Below, one piece after another: positions 12,616 through 24,002 of a stretch of DNA of 64,000 nt. Where the stretch lies: the NCBI RefSeq assembly GCF_036323735.1, contig NC_086034.1, forward strand, positions 10,586,001 to 10,650,000, in the 5' to 3' direction. The notes under the pieces were generated by a model. The model made no database searches. It had not been told where the DNA came from and worked only from the letters and a program-made list of their open reading frames with translations. Each line of letters opens with the position of its first letter. The first letter of the stretch is position 1. Origin of the DNA: Rattus norvegicus. Lineage: Eukaryota; Chordata; Mammalia; Rodentia; Muridae. The translations under genes were made by a program, and so were the position numbers.

Positions 12616-14584
12616 ACATAGCCCTAGCTGACTGCTGACTTTCACTAAATCCCAGGTACATGTGAGTTTCAGAATAACCTGGAAGAATGAATACAGATGT
12701 CGTTCAGGGGAGCCTTATTATACGACTTTTGTGGTTTATTTCTTGTGTTACATGTTCTTTACTGTGCGTGTTGCCATAGTTCTAGCTTACAGTGTTTGGG
12801 ACTATGTGTATGATCTTGTCTCTAGTACTCACCACACGCATTACCTTGGCTTGGCAGACTGTTTCCTCTGCTTCCACAACCTTGCTTTGCTCTTCTGTTC
12901 ATAGGACTAGTAATTGCTACCTGCTGGACCTGGGCAGTTGGATTGGCCTGCAGGATGCAGCTGAGCATGGAGTCAAAGAGTAACCAGTCTCTAAAGACAG
13001 CTTCTTTCATTAGCACATACTTAATTTCTTGTAGGCCATTTTGCCTTTGGACTTAACAAAGAGAACACCCAGTGGTAGGACCTCATGTGTACATGTCTTT
13101 ACAATGGGCACAAGAAACAGAGACTTGAGTTTTGCCTGGGTGAATCTGACCTGCAGCCTCTATGACAGTATCTTGGGCTTCCTAACCCTAGTTCTAGCTA
13201 CACCTCTCAAACTCCTATACACCTTTTATTATCCAACTTCAGTTATCATATCTTACCCGAACCTCACTTTCTGGTGATACCTTTCATGGCCTTTCCAACA
13301 CACCCCGGAGGACACATACTAACTCTGTATCTTGCCTCCCTACCATGACAAAAGGTACAACTCATTGGGTATGTCCTGAATTGCACAGGAACTCTGAGGT
13401 TGCTCCTATGAATCTGAGAGCTGGCTTCCTCAACCTCAGACATCTTGGAACCTCATAAGTAGAAGGCAGGTGTCCATAGATCACTAAAAGGCAGCTGGCA
13501 GGAGCTATGGGGGCCTTTCCAAGCCGTCTGCTACTCAAGCTGAATTTTCCTTCAGACAGACAACCTACTGTTGCTGTGGAATCAGATTCCATGTTTTTAG
13601 ACATGAATCAATTGTTCCCAACAAATCTATTGCCATTTTACACAGTTGTGACAGAAGAATGCTCGGGAAAGGGAGTGCAGACACTTAGGGGTGTTTAAAA
13701 ATAGCTTTAATCACCATGTGCAGCAAATGTATCTGAAAACTGAAAGTTAGTGTCTACCTTTCTGCATTCCTATCCATCGCTCTTTTCACAACCGGATTCC
13801 AGCAGATTCCAATGAACTTGCTGCTCATGCCACAAAGGCCCTATTATCTGTGTCTTCTATCCTGTTATTAAACCTCCTTTGCCAGGCTTGATAATCATTA
13901 TTCATCACGCGGAGAAAGGGAGGTGAGCATGCCTACACGCACGCACACACATACACAAGAGGCTGCCGCCTCACGCACAGCATGGGGCTCACAGGCCCCT
14001 GGTGGAGCTACTCATGCAGGCTTCTCTTTAAGTTGGAACACAAGCAGAAACAGTTAGGAGGGAGTTCAAACTGCTCTGAACTGATGAGCATAGAGTGCCT
14101 TGCATGATGTTTGGGAGCTCACAGAGACGGTGGTATCAACTATGGCTCTCTTTTCTTTTACTTCAAATCAGGAGATATTGTGTGTACTGGGACAGATTGT
14201 CCTTTAAACCCGCATAGAGAATCCCAAACAAATGCTATATACCATTAGAAAGGGCAGCAGAGTCTACAGCTGTAATACTCTGCACATGGTCTTTTTCTCT
14301 CATGGAGAAGCCAGCTGTTGTGGCCTTCAAACTCTCATTCTTCTTGCTTAAGAATTGCTAAAAAGCTTACCTTGCAAAACCACTGGGGTCTGAAGACCCT
14401 CCTGCCTACCCCAGCAAGCACAGTACGTATGAGCTACATTCTTCTTTGGATGCTTTGTACGGAATTCAAAAACAAAACAAAATGAAACACAAATTGGTCT
14501 TTGTACTTGGAGGAATAATGGCGAATTTGATCCCTTTTAATATATTTTGTTCTTTTCTGATTTCATGAAAGTTTTATCAGAAAT
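12616..14584. other. Intronic sequence without recognised features
   Basis: About 2 kb of unique-looking sequence of near-average GC. ORFs up to 80 codons lack splice context, homology or codon bias. A short CACG/CACA run lies near 13937-13960. Confidence 0.5.
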
Positions 14585-16027
14585 TCGTAATGGGAAGGGG
14601 ACCGTGGGAGTTTTAGGTGTTCTGCAGATACACGTAATTAGTGAAAGCCTGAATTCACTCTCTAATCTCATCTTGTCAGAAGGAGAAGAAAGCTTGTATC
14701 ATAGAGGTGCCACATGAGAAACTTGTTCTCAGTGGTGAGGAGACATAGGTGACACCGATTATAGCTGGAGCACCTGCCCTCCCTTGGCGCTCACTGTGAC
14801 ACAGAGTACATTGATACATTAGCAAGACAGAAGAGCGAAGATATTTCTGAGCTTGTAAGGATTTGACTAAGAAACTGGAGCACTGACTTCGACAGAACCA
14901 TAAACTAGAGTCATTGGATTTGGTGTTAGAAAGGCCTGTGGAATAGTTTTCCTTTCTCTTTTCCTGGGGAATGGAAGAGGGGACAAGGGTCAAGTGTGTC
15001 CCTCTCACTGGAACACTGTCTCCATCATTCACCCTCTCCATGTGGGTGTGTACAAAGCTGGACAAAGGGCAGGGCAGCATGAGTGTCCCCATTCTGTGAG
15101 GTGAGGAGAACACTCTTCCTTGCTAGGCCTAAATCTGTGGCTCTCATTTGCTGGACGATCTCCCAGGATCCCTCTCCTTGGTGTAGTTTATTTATTACTC
15201 TCTAGTGTCAGCCATCCTGCCCTTTGCCACCTCCTAACCCTCTGTCCATTTTCCAGTTCTCATTAAGTTACATCGCTTCATTTCCCTCTAAATTAGAGTC
15301 ACGTTCAATTGTGCATGGGCAGTGCATGATGGAGCAGAAGAGAGAAGCCTGCACTTCCTGTCAAAGTCCATGATGATGTTTTTTGCTAAGAGATGACTGT
15401 TCTGACACCTGTAAGAGTCAAGCTGTCTCTAGCACTTCAGTCCTGCCTGGTGCAAAGGGTCTGCTCTCTGGAAGAGAATAAGGGAGTCTAGAGGGCTGAG
15501 AGAAAGTCCAGTTGATGGCATCCTAAAGTGGCAGGTACACAAGCATGTAACAAAGGCTCTGAACCACACACTTCAGGACCCCCTTCCTCTTCAGTTCTTT
15601 CTATGATTTGGGCACCTCAGAAAGAGAACTAAAGAACGAAACCATAGGGACCTGTTCATGGCAGTTGCATCACCACTGCCACCACTGCCACCACTGCCCC
15701 TGCCACCCCATAAACCAGACTGCCTGGGTACAAATCCCAGTAATTGTAGCTATCATTTAGTCAATTAATATTTATTAGTCTGTGCCTCTGTTTCTTGCAT
15801 TGTCAGTTTAAGACATGAAAAATCTGCCCAACTGAGAATCATCATGAAAAGAAAATGAGAGAAAAATGTGGAAGTCATTTATAAAGGGCCTGGCTATTAG
15901 AAATTCCATCAGGATTGATGCAGTGGCCAGTATCATTGGAGTTTCCACAGAACGACTAAGCATGCCTACACAGTTGTGTTTGGGCAGGTATTACCCCGTA
16001 TAGGAGAGCAGTTCTTATCACCCCATC
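14585..16027 (+). repeat. Segmental duplication, copy 1 (pair with 48935-50341)
   Basis: About 1.4 kb that recurs in direct orientation 34.3 kb downstream. Over the first 260 bases from 14671 I count about five mismatches to 49023 onward. Similarity continues through cctctaaattagagtcacg to the end, with several short indels and clearly lower identity after about 15550. It contains a MIR shared by both copies, so a stretch of ancestral intron was duplicated and this is not a transposon. The 145-codon reverse ORF at 14676-15113 is not conserved as a frame and is not called. Confidence 0.9.
15716..15900 (+). mobile_element. MIR SINE (within duplication copy 1)
   Basis: Starts gactgcctgggtacaaatcc, then gtgcctctgtttcttgcat and a tail like aagggcctggct. 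This is the classic MIR order: box B region, central core, then 3' part. Confidence 0.7.
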
Positions 16028-16029
16028 CC

Positions 16030-16280
16030 AGTATCATAAACTGTAAAATTCTGTATAAATTCTAATAAGACAATCATCAAGTGTCATATGATGCCAACTA
16101 TATAGAGACTCCAAAGAAGAGCTCACTGCAGAGAGTAGAATGATGGTTACCAATGCCTGGGTAGAAGTAGAGGTTGTGTAGATGTTGACCAAAGAATACC
16201 ACATAGCAGACTGTATGAACAGCATAGTGAATGCAGTTAATGGTTATATTATATACTTTAAGTTATTGAAAGTGCACATC
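16030..16280 (+). mobile_element. Ancient L1 3'-end fragment
   Basis: agtagaatgatggttaccaatgcctggg, a G-rich stretch, gtgaatgcagttaatggt and tatactttaag follow the order of the 3' end of old L1M elements. Confidence 0.45.
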
Positions 16281-16420
16281 TCAGAAAATTATTATATATT
16301 ATAATCAATAATCATGTTATACATTATAACTATGTAGGATTTGATATACTAATATAATATAATATAATATATATAATATATGCCAATGTAATAATGGTAA
16401 CAATAATAATAGTAATAGCA
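16281..16420. repeat. AT-rich low-complexity tract
   Basis: Repeated TATAA/TAATA units, including six tandem TAATA-type units near 16351-16382. Confidence 0.7.
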
Positions 16421-16727
16421 ATACAGTGTAAGTTCTCTGTGGACACTCAATATGTTCCAACTCATGTTAGACCTCAGGTTAGCCATTGTGCTTTTTTCTG
16501 TCTTAGTGAGACCTTAAATCTCAGTACCAGCCTTTCTCAATAGCTATTGGCCTCACCTCTTTCATACTCCAATCCTGTGACTAAACGTCTATCAGTGGCT
16601 GGAGAGGCCTGTAGGTTTCTCCCCAGTGCTTTCCCGACCTCTTTGGGAAATGCTTCTACCATTCGGACCACTCTAATTTTCAAAGCCACAGAAGATTGCT
16701 TAGCTGAGGGCCATAGCTACATTTTAA

Positions 16728-16858
16728 CTTTTCCTGAGACAGAATCTTACTATATGTCACATTGGGTTGCTTGGAACCTGCTATATAGACTAGGCTGAAT
16801 TCCAGCTCATGGAAATCTACCTGTCTCTGCTGGGAATAAAAGCATGTATCATCAGGCC
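16728..16858 (-). mobile_element. B1 SINE (diverged)
   Basis: Reverse-strand B1: ctgagacagaatcttactatatgt, gactaggctgaattccagctc, ctacctgtctctgctgggaataaaagcatgtatcatcaggcc. This matches the B1 right-to-left order with moderate divergence. Confidence 0.75.
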
Positions 16859-16861
16859 GAA

Positions 16862-16955
16862 TCTTTCCTTGCTTCCTTCCTTCCTTCCTTCCTTCCTTCC
16901 TTCCTTCCTTCCTTCCTTCCTTCCTCTCTCTTTCTCTTTCTTTCTTTCTTTTTAA
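16862..16955. repeat. (TTCC)n / (TTTC)n microsatellite
   Basis: About 14 TTCC units followed by TCTC and TTTC units. It directly abuts the B1 head, so it may have grown from the B1-adjacent sequence. Confidence 0.95.
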
Positions 16956-17159
16956 AGAAATGCCTTGTGAGAAAGAAGGGCATAAACTTTCTAGAGCATA
17001 AAGAATGCAAAAGTATGGTTGAAGAGAGATAGGGATAGAGGAAACAGTGAAAAATTGCTCTAATTTTTCTTGATTAGTTTATAGCAGTAAGAACAAAATA
17101 CAAATTAATATATCAATGAATCATCCTTTCAAAAGCCACAATATGTAGATTATTCCTTT

Positions 17160-17400
17160 CAAGAGATTTTTATTGGTAGGTTCTATTTTGTTGAATCCTA
17201 TTGTTTTCAATTAATAATACAACCTTAATAATTTGTCATGTCAGTAAATAGCCCTTTAGATAATATTTAATGGTATTATAGTATTCTGTCATTTGGAAGA
17301 ATAACAGTTTATGCAAATCTTCTTAATTGTTGGAAACATGGGTTGTCTAAATCCTCTGTAAATAGTGCCACAGTCAATAGCTTTCTACTTCAGTCTTTTC
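17160..17400 (-). mobile_element. Ancient L1 ORF2 fragment
   Basis: ggtattatagtattctgtca, gtttatgcaaatcttctta, ttgttggaaacatgggttg and a tail near gccacagtcaatag follow, in order, the reverse complement of the ORF2 C-terminal region. Compare 6600-6720 and 27100-27230 in the younger L1s. Confidence 0.5.
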
Positions 17401-17514
17401 ATGGTGTCTTCAAGTAAGCCTGTGCTTATTATATTTGATTTCTGAATCAAGACTTGGCTTTGTTTATCTAACATCTCTAAAGAATAAAATATTTCTGGTT
17501 AAAGTGCAAAGAAT

Positions 17515-17715
17515 TTGGCCTGTGAGATATTCAGCCTGGGAAGTACATACAAAGTGTGAAGACCTGAGTTTGATTTCTAGGAATCCCCAAAGTATAGCTG
17601 GGTACAGTGGCTCAGGCCTTCAATCTTAGCACCCAGGAGGCAGAGGCAGAGGCAGAGGCAGGCAAATGGTGATGAGTTGGAGTTCTACATGCCAAATTCC
17701 AGGCCAGACTCAGTC
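17515..17715 (+). mobile_element. B4 SINE (ID-B1 composite)
   Basis: ID-like half (agtgtgaagacctgagtttgatttctagg) followed by a B1-like half (gctgggtacagtggctcaggcc, tcttagcacccaggaggcagaggcagagg, caggccagactcagtctaac). Confidence 0.75.
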
Positions 17716-17765
17716 TAACAAAAGTAGGGTACAATAGGATATTGTTATGCTCTTATAACACCAGT

Positions 17766-17817
17766 TCTGAGGAGAAAATGTATCCCTTTCCTCTGAGGAG
17801 AAAATGTATCCCTTTCC
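17766..17817. repeat. 26-bp tandem duplication
   Basis: The unit tctgaggagaaaatgtatcc plus ctttcc occurs twice in a row without mismatch. Confidence 0.9.
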
Positions 17818-17859
17818 TCCAAGATTGAAATATTATACCCGGTGGGGAATCTCTGTAGC

Positions 17860-18115
17860 CAGAGGATAATTCAAAATGGCTTCAGGAAGTTCCTGAAACT
17901 GATCAAGTTTCCTAGACTCTTCCCTCCCAAGAGTAAGGAAACAGGACTTTCAGACAAGCCAAGTTGTAAGGAAGAGTGTAAGGCCAGACCAGTTTTCTGG
18001 AAGAAGCAGAAATGAACGGAATCACCTGGAAAGAACAGTCTCCAACCTGTCAGGCTGTTCAGTGTACACCACCTTCCCAGCTTTTGTGAGCTACCATTCA
18101 TGCTCTTCAAAATCT
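17860..18115. mobile_element. Possible rodent LTR fragment, unclassified
   Basis: tggcttcaggaagttcctgaaactgatcaag and agtttcctagactcttccc look like a rodent LTR sequence I remember as dispersed in mouse and rat, but I cannot name it or define its ends. Confidence 0.35.
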
Positions 18116-20184
18116 TCCCACACCTGACACTTTCTCAAAATTTCTATCTGACAGCTGTCCCACCTTATAACCCTGCCTCGGCTTGTTGGCCATCAGAGAT
18201 TTTATTGACAGGTGTATATAAGAGGTTATCTCTGTTTCCCCTTTTAACACAATGAAAAAATTTTTATTTAACATCGATAAACTATATACAATAAGAACAA
18301 TTATGAAAACTATTATATAAATATTACATCCAAAATGTCCTTTCCGTATGCATTTGGCAACCATGGAGAAAGTTCTCTACTATCTATCCTATCTTGGCGA
18401 TAATTAAATAATTTTTTGTCAATATTTCATTTATGAATATAAGAATATCTTCTCTGATCTTAAGACATTTTCTAAAATCCTAAACAATTTAAGTTTAATT
18501 TTAAGACTATAACTATCTAGCTTTCAAACCCTATCAGAGATCTTAGAAGGAATAAATATTACCTGAGTGTGTGGGAAGTCCAGAGAAAGTCGCTTTGAAA
18601 ACTGTAGAAATGACAGAGGTGTAGATGGCCTGGACAATTGCCCTGACTTTCTCTGCATTGTTGAAGCATCCGTCTTTTTTGTTCATTATCTTCTTTGAAG
18701 TAGAATATGCTGCTAGGAGCAGACATATCTCTCTGTTGAAAAGGCCTTTAATCAATAAAATATCTTTAAATGCCATATTCTGTAGATCTCTGAGGTTTTT
18801 GAAGACCATTTATCTATTTATACTCTATCTGAATTGCTTGTCTGTAGTTATCTACTATCTGCTTAACCTTGAAAACATCTAAGGAAGCTAATTGAAGGTT
18901 GTTTTTGTAATTAATTAAACTAGTATCTAACATGACCATAAGTTTGATTAACTATAACTTGCTTTTCTTATTTATCCCAAGTAGTTGATAAAAGCAACTT
19001 TCAAAGGGACTAGGACTTACCTTTGCCTTTTAAAGAACTTGGTTCAATACCTTAAACAAGAGTTGAAACACATATACATAGTATATTTTAACAAAATATA
19101 GCAATAAATTTGTATCAGTATACCACACCAAATACAGAAGATTTGGGTTGTTAATGTTCTTTGGTTTAAAAGTAGATTTAATAATCTCCTCTTTACCTAT
19201 TATCCTATATCCCCACATTTTTCTTTCATCCCTTTTTCCTTTCCCCCATAACATTAGATAAGAGAGAAAGGATTGTAAAAAGGGAGAAAGAAATTCCTGA
19301 ATCTAACCTCCCTTACTTTCTTTCCTCCTTGACTAAAACCATTAACAACTCACGGACTGAATGATCCAAAATCACCCACCCTACTTTTTGGGAATTAAAA
19401 TTGCTTCCTGCTGTTTGGGGGTCCAAATAAAATCGGGATATGTCCAGTCTTAAGAAAGATAGTAATACCATTTGCTGTCCAGTCTTGATATGCAGGACTC
19501 AAAAAGTCCTGACTGGAAGAGTCTAAGAGATTAGCTCAACTTGGGCATCAGGGGGTCAGCAGCTTTGAAGCTATCCTGGAGACAAGTTTTGATGAAACAG
19601 CCAATGAAGTGGTCTGAGGTTGGACGAAGCAGGATGTTGGGATAAATATTTTTCAGTGTCTCAGCCTCCTTATAATATCCTGAAGGGTGAAGCTCGTCAG
19701 GGCCTCTCTAGCTTCACTGGTGTCTGCAAACATAAGCTTTCACAGATAATATACATTTCTGCACCAACACATGTACGGAATGTGCACTGTGAACAATCTA
19801 GTTGAAGATAATTCTTTGTTCTCTCGTCCAGTAGGTGAGGCATCTGTTTTTCTTTATAAGTTTGTTTTGACTGTATAAACAAAGTATAATACAAAATTTT
19901 TATCTATGGCATTTGAAAGGATGGCATGATAAGTCCTGAGAATTCTCTCACTAACAAAATTTAGTGGTTATGCTAGCTGATGTCTGGTGAGAGACATTTT
20001 TATGTCTCAGCCAGTCTCACAGCTCTTCCCCTGTAGAGGGATCAGTGAGACAAATTGCGTGTTTGGTTGGTCTTCTTGAGGTTTTCATATCTGTAATCAG
20101 AATCTTCAGGTACTTCCCCTGGTCAAATCTGACTTTTTTTTTAATTTATTTAATACTTAATAATAATTCTTTGGTTTCCTGGCA

Positions 20185-20262
20185 AACATCCCCTCCCCCC
20201 TCCCCTTCCTTATGGGTGTTCCCCTCCCAACCCTCCCCCCATTGCCGCCCTCCCCCCAACAG
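20185..20262 (-). repeat. L1-B 3'UTR polypurine / G-quadruplex-prone tract
   Basis: The + strand is nearly all pyrimidine with many CCCC and CCCCCC runs, so the L1 sense strand has repeated G4-G6 runs. This is the polypurine tract typical of rodent L1 3'UTRs. Equivalent tracts lie at 26331-26405 and 27650-27722. Confidence 0.75.
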
Positions 20263-20585
20263 TCTAGTTCACTGGGGGTTCAGTCTTAGTAGGACCCAGG
20301 GCTTCCCCTTCCACTGGTGCTCTTACTAGGATATTCATTGCTACTTATGAGGTCAGAGTCCAGGGACAGTCCATGTATAGTCTTTAGGTATTGGCTTAGT
20401 CCCTGGAAGCTCTGGTTGCTTGGCATTGTTGTACATATGGGGTCTTGAGCCCCTTCAAGCTCTTCCAGTTCTTTCTCTGATTCCTTCAACGGGGGTCCTA
20501 TTCTCAGTTCAGTGGTTTGCTGCTGGCATTCGCCTCTGTATTGCTGTATTCTGGCTGTGTCTCTCAGGAGCGATCTACATCCGGC

Positions 20586-21109
20586 TCCTGTCCATTGATG
20601 AGAGTGGGGTGTTGAAATCTCCCACTATTATTGTGTGAGGTGCAATGTGTGTTTTGAGCTTTATTAAGGTTTCTTTTACGTATGTAGGTGCCCTTGTATT
20701 TGGGGCATAGATATTTAGGATTGAGAGTTCACCTTGGTGTATTTTTCCTTTGATGAATATGAAGTATCCTTCCTTATCTTTTTTGATGACTTTTAATTGA
20801 AAATTGATTTTATTTGATATTAGAATGGCTACTCCAGCTTGCTTCTTCTGACCATTTGCTTGGAAAGTTGTTTTCCAGCCTTTCACTCTGAGGTAGTGTC
20901 TGTCTTTGTCTCTGAGGTGTGTTTCCTACAGCAGCAGCAGTAGGGTCCTTGTTGCGTATCCAGTTTGTTAATCTATGTCTTTTTATTGGGGAGTTGAGGC
21001 CATTGATGTTGAGAGATATTAAGGAATAGTGATTATTGCTTCCTGTTATATTCATATTTGGATGTGAGGTTATGTTTGTGTGCTTTTCTTCTCTTTGTTT
21101 TGTTGCCAA
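20586..21109 (-). pseudogene. L1-B ORF2 N-terminal remnant (endonuclease part)
   Basis: The reading frame opens right after the ORF1 stop (no ATG at the very start) and gives NHYSLISLNINGLNSPIKRH, then is frameshifted after DPTAAAV. It continues in another frame as [20 protein letters not shown] and YAPN...[13 protein letters not shown]. It is cut at 20586 by the internal deletion, so half of the endonuclease and all of the reverse transcriptase are missing. Non-functional. Confidence 0.87.
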
Positions 21110-21114
21110 GACGA

Positions 21115-22170
21115 TTAGTTTCTTGCTTCTTCTAGGGTATAGCTTGCCTCCTTATGTTGGGCTTTACCATTTATTATCCTTTGTAGTGCTGGATTTATAG
21201 AAAGATATTGTGTAAATTTGGTTTTGTCATGGAATATCTTGGTTTCTCCATCTATGTTAATTGAGAGTTTTGCAGGATACAGTAACCTGGGCTGGCATTT
21301 GTGTTCTCTTAGGGTCTGTATGACATCTGTCCAGGATCTTCTGGCCTTCATAGTTTCTGGTGAAAAGTCTGGTGTGATTCTGATAGGTCTGCCTTTATAT
21401 GTTACTTGACCTTTTTCCCTTACTGCTTTTAATATTCTTTCTTTATTTTGTGCGTTTGGTGTTTTGACTATTATGTGACAGGAGGTGTTTCTTTTCTGGT
21501 CCAATCTATTTGGAGTTCTGTAGGCTTCTTGTATGCCTATGGGTATCTCTTTTTTTAGGTTAGGGAAGTTTTCTTCTATGATTTTGTTGAAGATATTTAC
21601 TGGTCCTTTGAGCTGGGAGTCTTCACTCTCTTCTATACCTATTATCCTTAGGTTTGATCTTCTCATTGAGTCCTGGATTTCCTGTATGTTTTGGACCAGT
21701 AGCTTTTTCTGCTTTACATTATCTTTGACAGTTGAGTCAATGATTTCTATGGAATCTTCTGCTCCTGAGATTCTCTCTTTCATCTCTTGTATTCTGTTGG
21801 TGAAGCTTGTATCTACAGCTCCTTGTCTCTTCTTTTGATTTTCTATATCCAGGGTTGTTTCCATGTGTTCTTTCTTGATTGCTTCTATTTCCATTTTTAA
21901 TTCCTTCAACTGTTTGATTGTGTTTTCCTGGAATTCTTTCAGGGATTTTTGTGATTCCTCTCTGTAGGCTTCTACTTGTTCTCTAAGGGAGTTCTTTATG
22001 TCTTTCTTGAAGTCCTCCAGCATCATGATCAAATATGATTTTGAAACTAGATCTTGCTTTTCTGGTGTGTTTGGATATTCCGTGTTTGTTTTGGTGGGAG
22101 AATTGGGCTCCGATGATGCCATGTAGTCTTGGTTTCTGTTGCTTGGGTTCCTGCGCTTGCCTCTCGCCAT
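21115..22170 (-). CDS. L1 ORF1 protein, intact open reading frame (351 aa)
   Basis: ORF1p is the RNA-binding trimeric chaperone of L1 ribonucleoprotein particles and acts in the cytoplasm and nucleus during retrotransposition. The frame is uninterrupted from ATG (G at +4, a reasonable initiation context) to TAA, close to the length of mouse ORF1p. It shows a basic, disordered N-terminus (MARGKRRNPSNRNQDY), a coiled coil at about residues 45-150 with heptad-like FQENTIKQLKELKMEIEAIKKE, and an RRM-like domain from about 165 (RRSNLRIIGIEE). The C-terminal domain has GRPIRITPDFSPETMKARR at about 260-280 and ends near SYTLEEARN. ORF2 begins only a few bases after the stop, as in other L1s. Whether it is expressed cannot be told from sequence. 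A parasitic-element gene, not a host gene. Confidence 0.9.
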   Translation of the reverse strand: MARGKRRNPSNRNQDYMASSEPNSPTKTNTEYPNTPEKQDLVSKSYLIMMLEDFKKDIKNSLREQVEAYREESQKSLKEFQENTIKQLKELKMEIEAIKKEHMETTLDIENQKKRQGAVDTSFTNRIQEMKERISGAEDSIEIIDSTVKDNVKQKKLLVQNIQEIQDSMRRSNLRIIGIEESEDSQLKGPVNIFNKIIEENFPNLKKEIPIGIQEAYRTPNRLDQKRNTSCHIIVKTPNAQNKERILKAVREKGQVTYKGRPIRITPDFSPETMKARRSWTDVIQTLREHKCQPRLLYPAKLSINIDGETKIFHDKTKFTQYLSINPALQRIINGKAQHKEASYTLEEARN

Positions 22171-23537
22171 CAGATTATCTCTAGTGTTACTTTGTTCTGC
22201 TATTTCTGACAGTGGCTAGACTGTCCTATAAGCCTGTGTGTCAGGAGTGCTGTAGACCTGTTTTCCTGTTTTCTTTCAGCCAGTTATGGGGACAGAGTGT
22301 TCTGCTTTCGGGCGTGTAGTTTTTCCTCTCTACAGGTCTTCAGCTGTTCCTGTGGGCCTGTGTCTTGAGTTCACCAGGCAGGTCACTTGCAGCAGAAAAG
22401 TTGGTCTTACGTGTGGTCCCTAGGCTCTAGTTTGCTCACGGGGTGCTGCCCACGAGCTCTCTGTGGCGGCAGCAACCAGGAAGATATGCGCCGCCCTTTC
22501 CGGGAGCTTCCGTGCACTAGGGTTCCAGATGGCGTTTGGTGTTTTCCTCTGGCGTCCGAGATGTGTGCGCAGAGTGCAGTCTCTTCTGGTTTCCCAGGCG
22601 TGTCCGCCTCTCTGAAGGTTTAGCTCTCCCTCCCACGGGATTTGGGTGCAGAGAACTGTTTATCCGGTCTGTTTCCTTCAGGTTCCGGCGGTGTCTCAGG
22701 CGCAGGGGTCCTGCCGCTCCTGGGCCCTCCCCTATGGGAACCCAGAGGCCTTATACAGTTTCCTCTTGGGCCAGGGATGTGGGCAGGGGTGGGCAGTGTT
22801 GGTGGTCTCCTCTGCTCTGCAACCTCAGGAGTGCCCACCTGACCAGGCGGTGAGGTCTCTCTCCCACGGTGTTTGGGAGCAGAGAGCTGCTGCGGGCCGG
22901 GGTCCGCGGGTGTGGGACTTCCGGTAAACACAGGAAATGCCCGGTCCTAGAGGAATTTTGCCTCTGTGTGTCCTGAGTTCACCAGGCAGGTCACTTGCAG
23001 GGGAAAAGTTGGTCCTACCTGTGGTTCCAAGGCTCAAGTTTGCTCGTGGGGTGCTGCCTAAGTCCTCTCCGCGGCGGCAGCAACTGGGAAGACCTGTGCC
23101 ACTCTTTCCGGTAGCCTCCGTGCACCAGGGTTCCAGATGGCGTTTGGTGTTTTCCTCTGGCGTCTGGATGTGCACAGAGTGCAGTCTCTTCTGGTTTCCC
23201 AGGCATGTCTGCCTCTCTGAAGGTTTAGCTCTCCCTCCCACGGGATTTGGGTGCAGAGAACTGTTTATCCCGTCTGTTTCCTTCAGGTTCCGGCGGTGTC
23301 TCAGGCGCAGGGGTCCTGCCGCTCCTGGGCCCTCCCCTACGGGAACCCAGAGGCCTTATACAGTTTCCTCTTGGGCCAGGGATGTGGGCAGGGGTGGGCA
23401 GTGTTGGTGGTCTCCTCCGCTCTGCAGCCTCAGGAGTGCCCACCTGACCAGGCGGTGAGGTCTCTCTCCCACGGTGTTTGGGAGCAGAGAGCTGCTGCGG
23501 GCCGGGATCCGCGGGTGTGGGACTTCCGGTAAAAACC
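22171..23537 (-). promoter_or_regulatory. L1-B 5'UTR with two ~605-bp tandem monomers (CpG-rich promoter)
   Basis: GC- and CpG-rich block, in sharp contrast to the AT-rich surroundings. Two copies of the same unit, about 22320-22926 and 22927-23537, are offset by 605 bp; both include cacgggatttgggtgcagag, gttccggcggtgtctcagg and the end ggtgtgggacttccggtaaa. Rat L1 left ends are known CpG islands with promoter activity. Any transcript would run leftwards, antisense to Grid1. Activity here is inferred only. Confidence 0.8.
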
Positions 23538-24002
23538 CAAATCTGACTTTTATCAATTTGGACGGAATACATAGTTTCTTTTCTCCTGTTGAAACATAAA
23601 CATTTTCTCTTCCCCACATTCTGAGGTATCATTTACAAAAGCTAGAACTAATCAGCAGTCCTTTCTAAAATCCAGCATATTTTAGTAGCTTTGTTATGTG
23701 CCTCATTGGCATTTAAACATTTTAAGGTTAACGAAGTCTTATTTAAACTAATGGGAGATCCTATGACCCCCTTCTGTTCTATGACTATTTCCTTTAAAGT
23801 CCTGTTAGTCTCTCCATAATTCCAAGACCTGTAGGATTGTAAGATGTGTCTGTAACATTTCCTATGCCATAATATCTTTAAAATGTTATATCCTAGTGAA
23901 TACACACGTCAAAGCATCCATCAGCTTGAATCTGTAAAGGCATTCCTAAGATAGCATCACCCCTTATAAATCTCAAAATCAGCCTTTTAAGGGTTTAAAG
24001 CA

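Larger units (their letters stand above)
20138..23537 (-). mobile_element. Young rat-type LINE-1, 5' complete but internally deleted (L1-B)
   Basis: 3.4-kb L1 flanked by a perfect 14-bp target-site duplication, caaatctgactttt, at 20124-20137 and 23538-23551. From its 5' end it has a CpG-rich 5'UTR with two tandem monomers, an intact ORF1, the start of ORF2, then a direct jump to the 3'UTR. The jump is at about 20586, where [11 protein letters not shown] sequence meets 3'-terminal sequence. Compared with L1-A about 3.6 kb of ORF2 is missing, and the two joined parts share ctgtc at the junction. There is a polypurine 3'UTR and an A-rich tail. It lies inside the ERV-like element and antisense to Grid1. 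Confidence 0.93.

Noticed and set aside
14676..15113. 145-codon minus-strand ORF in duplication copy 1
   Set aside because: The second copy of the duplication carries indels over the same stretch and does not keep the frame, so it is not under coding constraint.
22536..23632. Several overlapping 87-173-codon ORFs on both strands
   Set aside because: They fall in the GC-rich tandem L1 5'UTR monomers; low stop frequency follows from base composition and the duplication repeats them.
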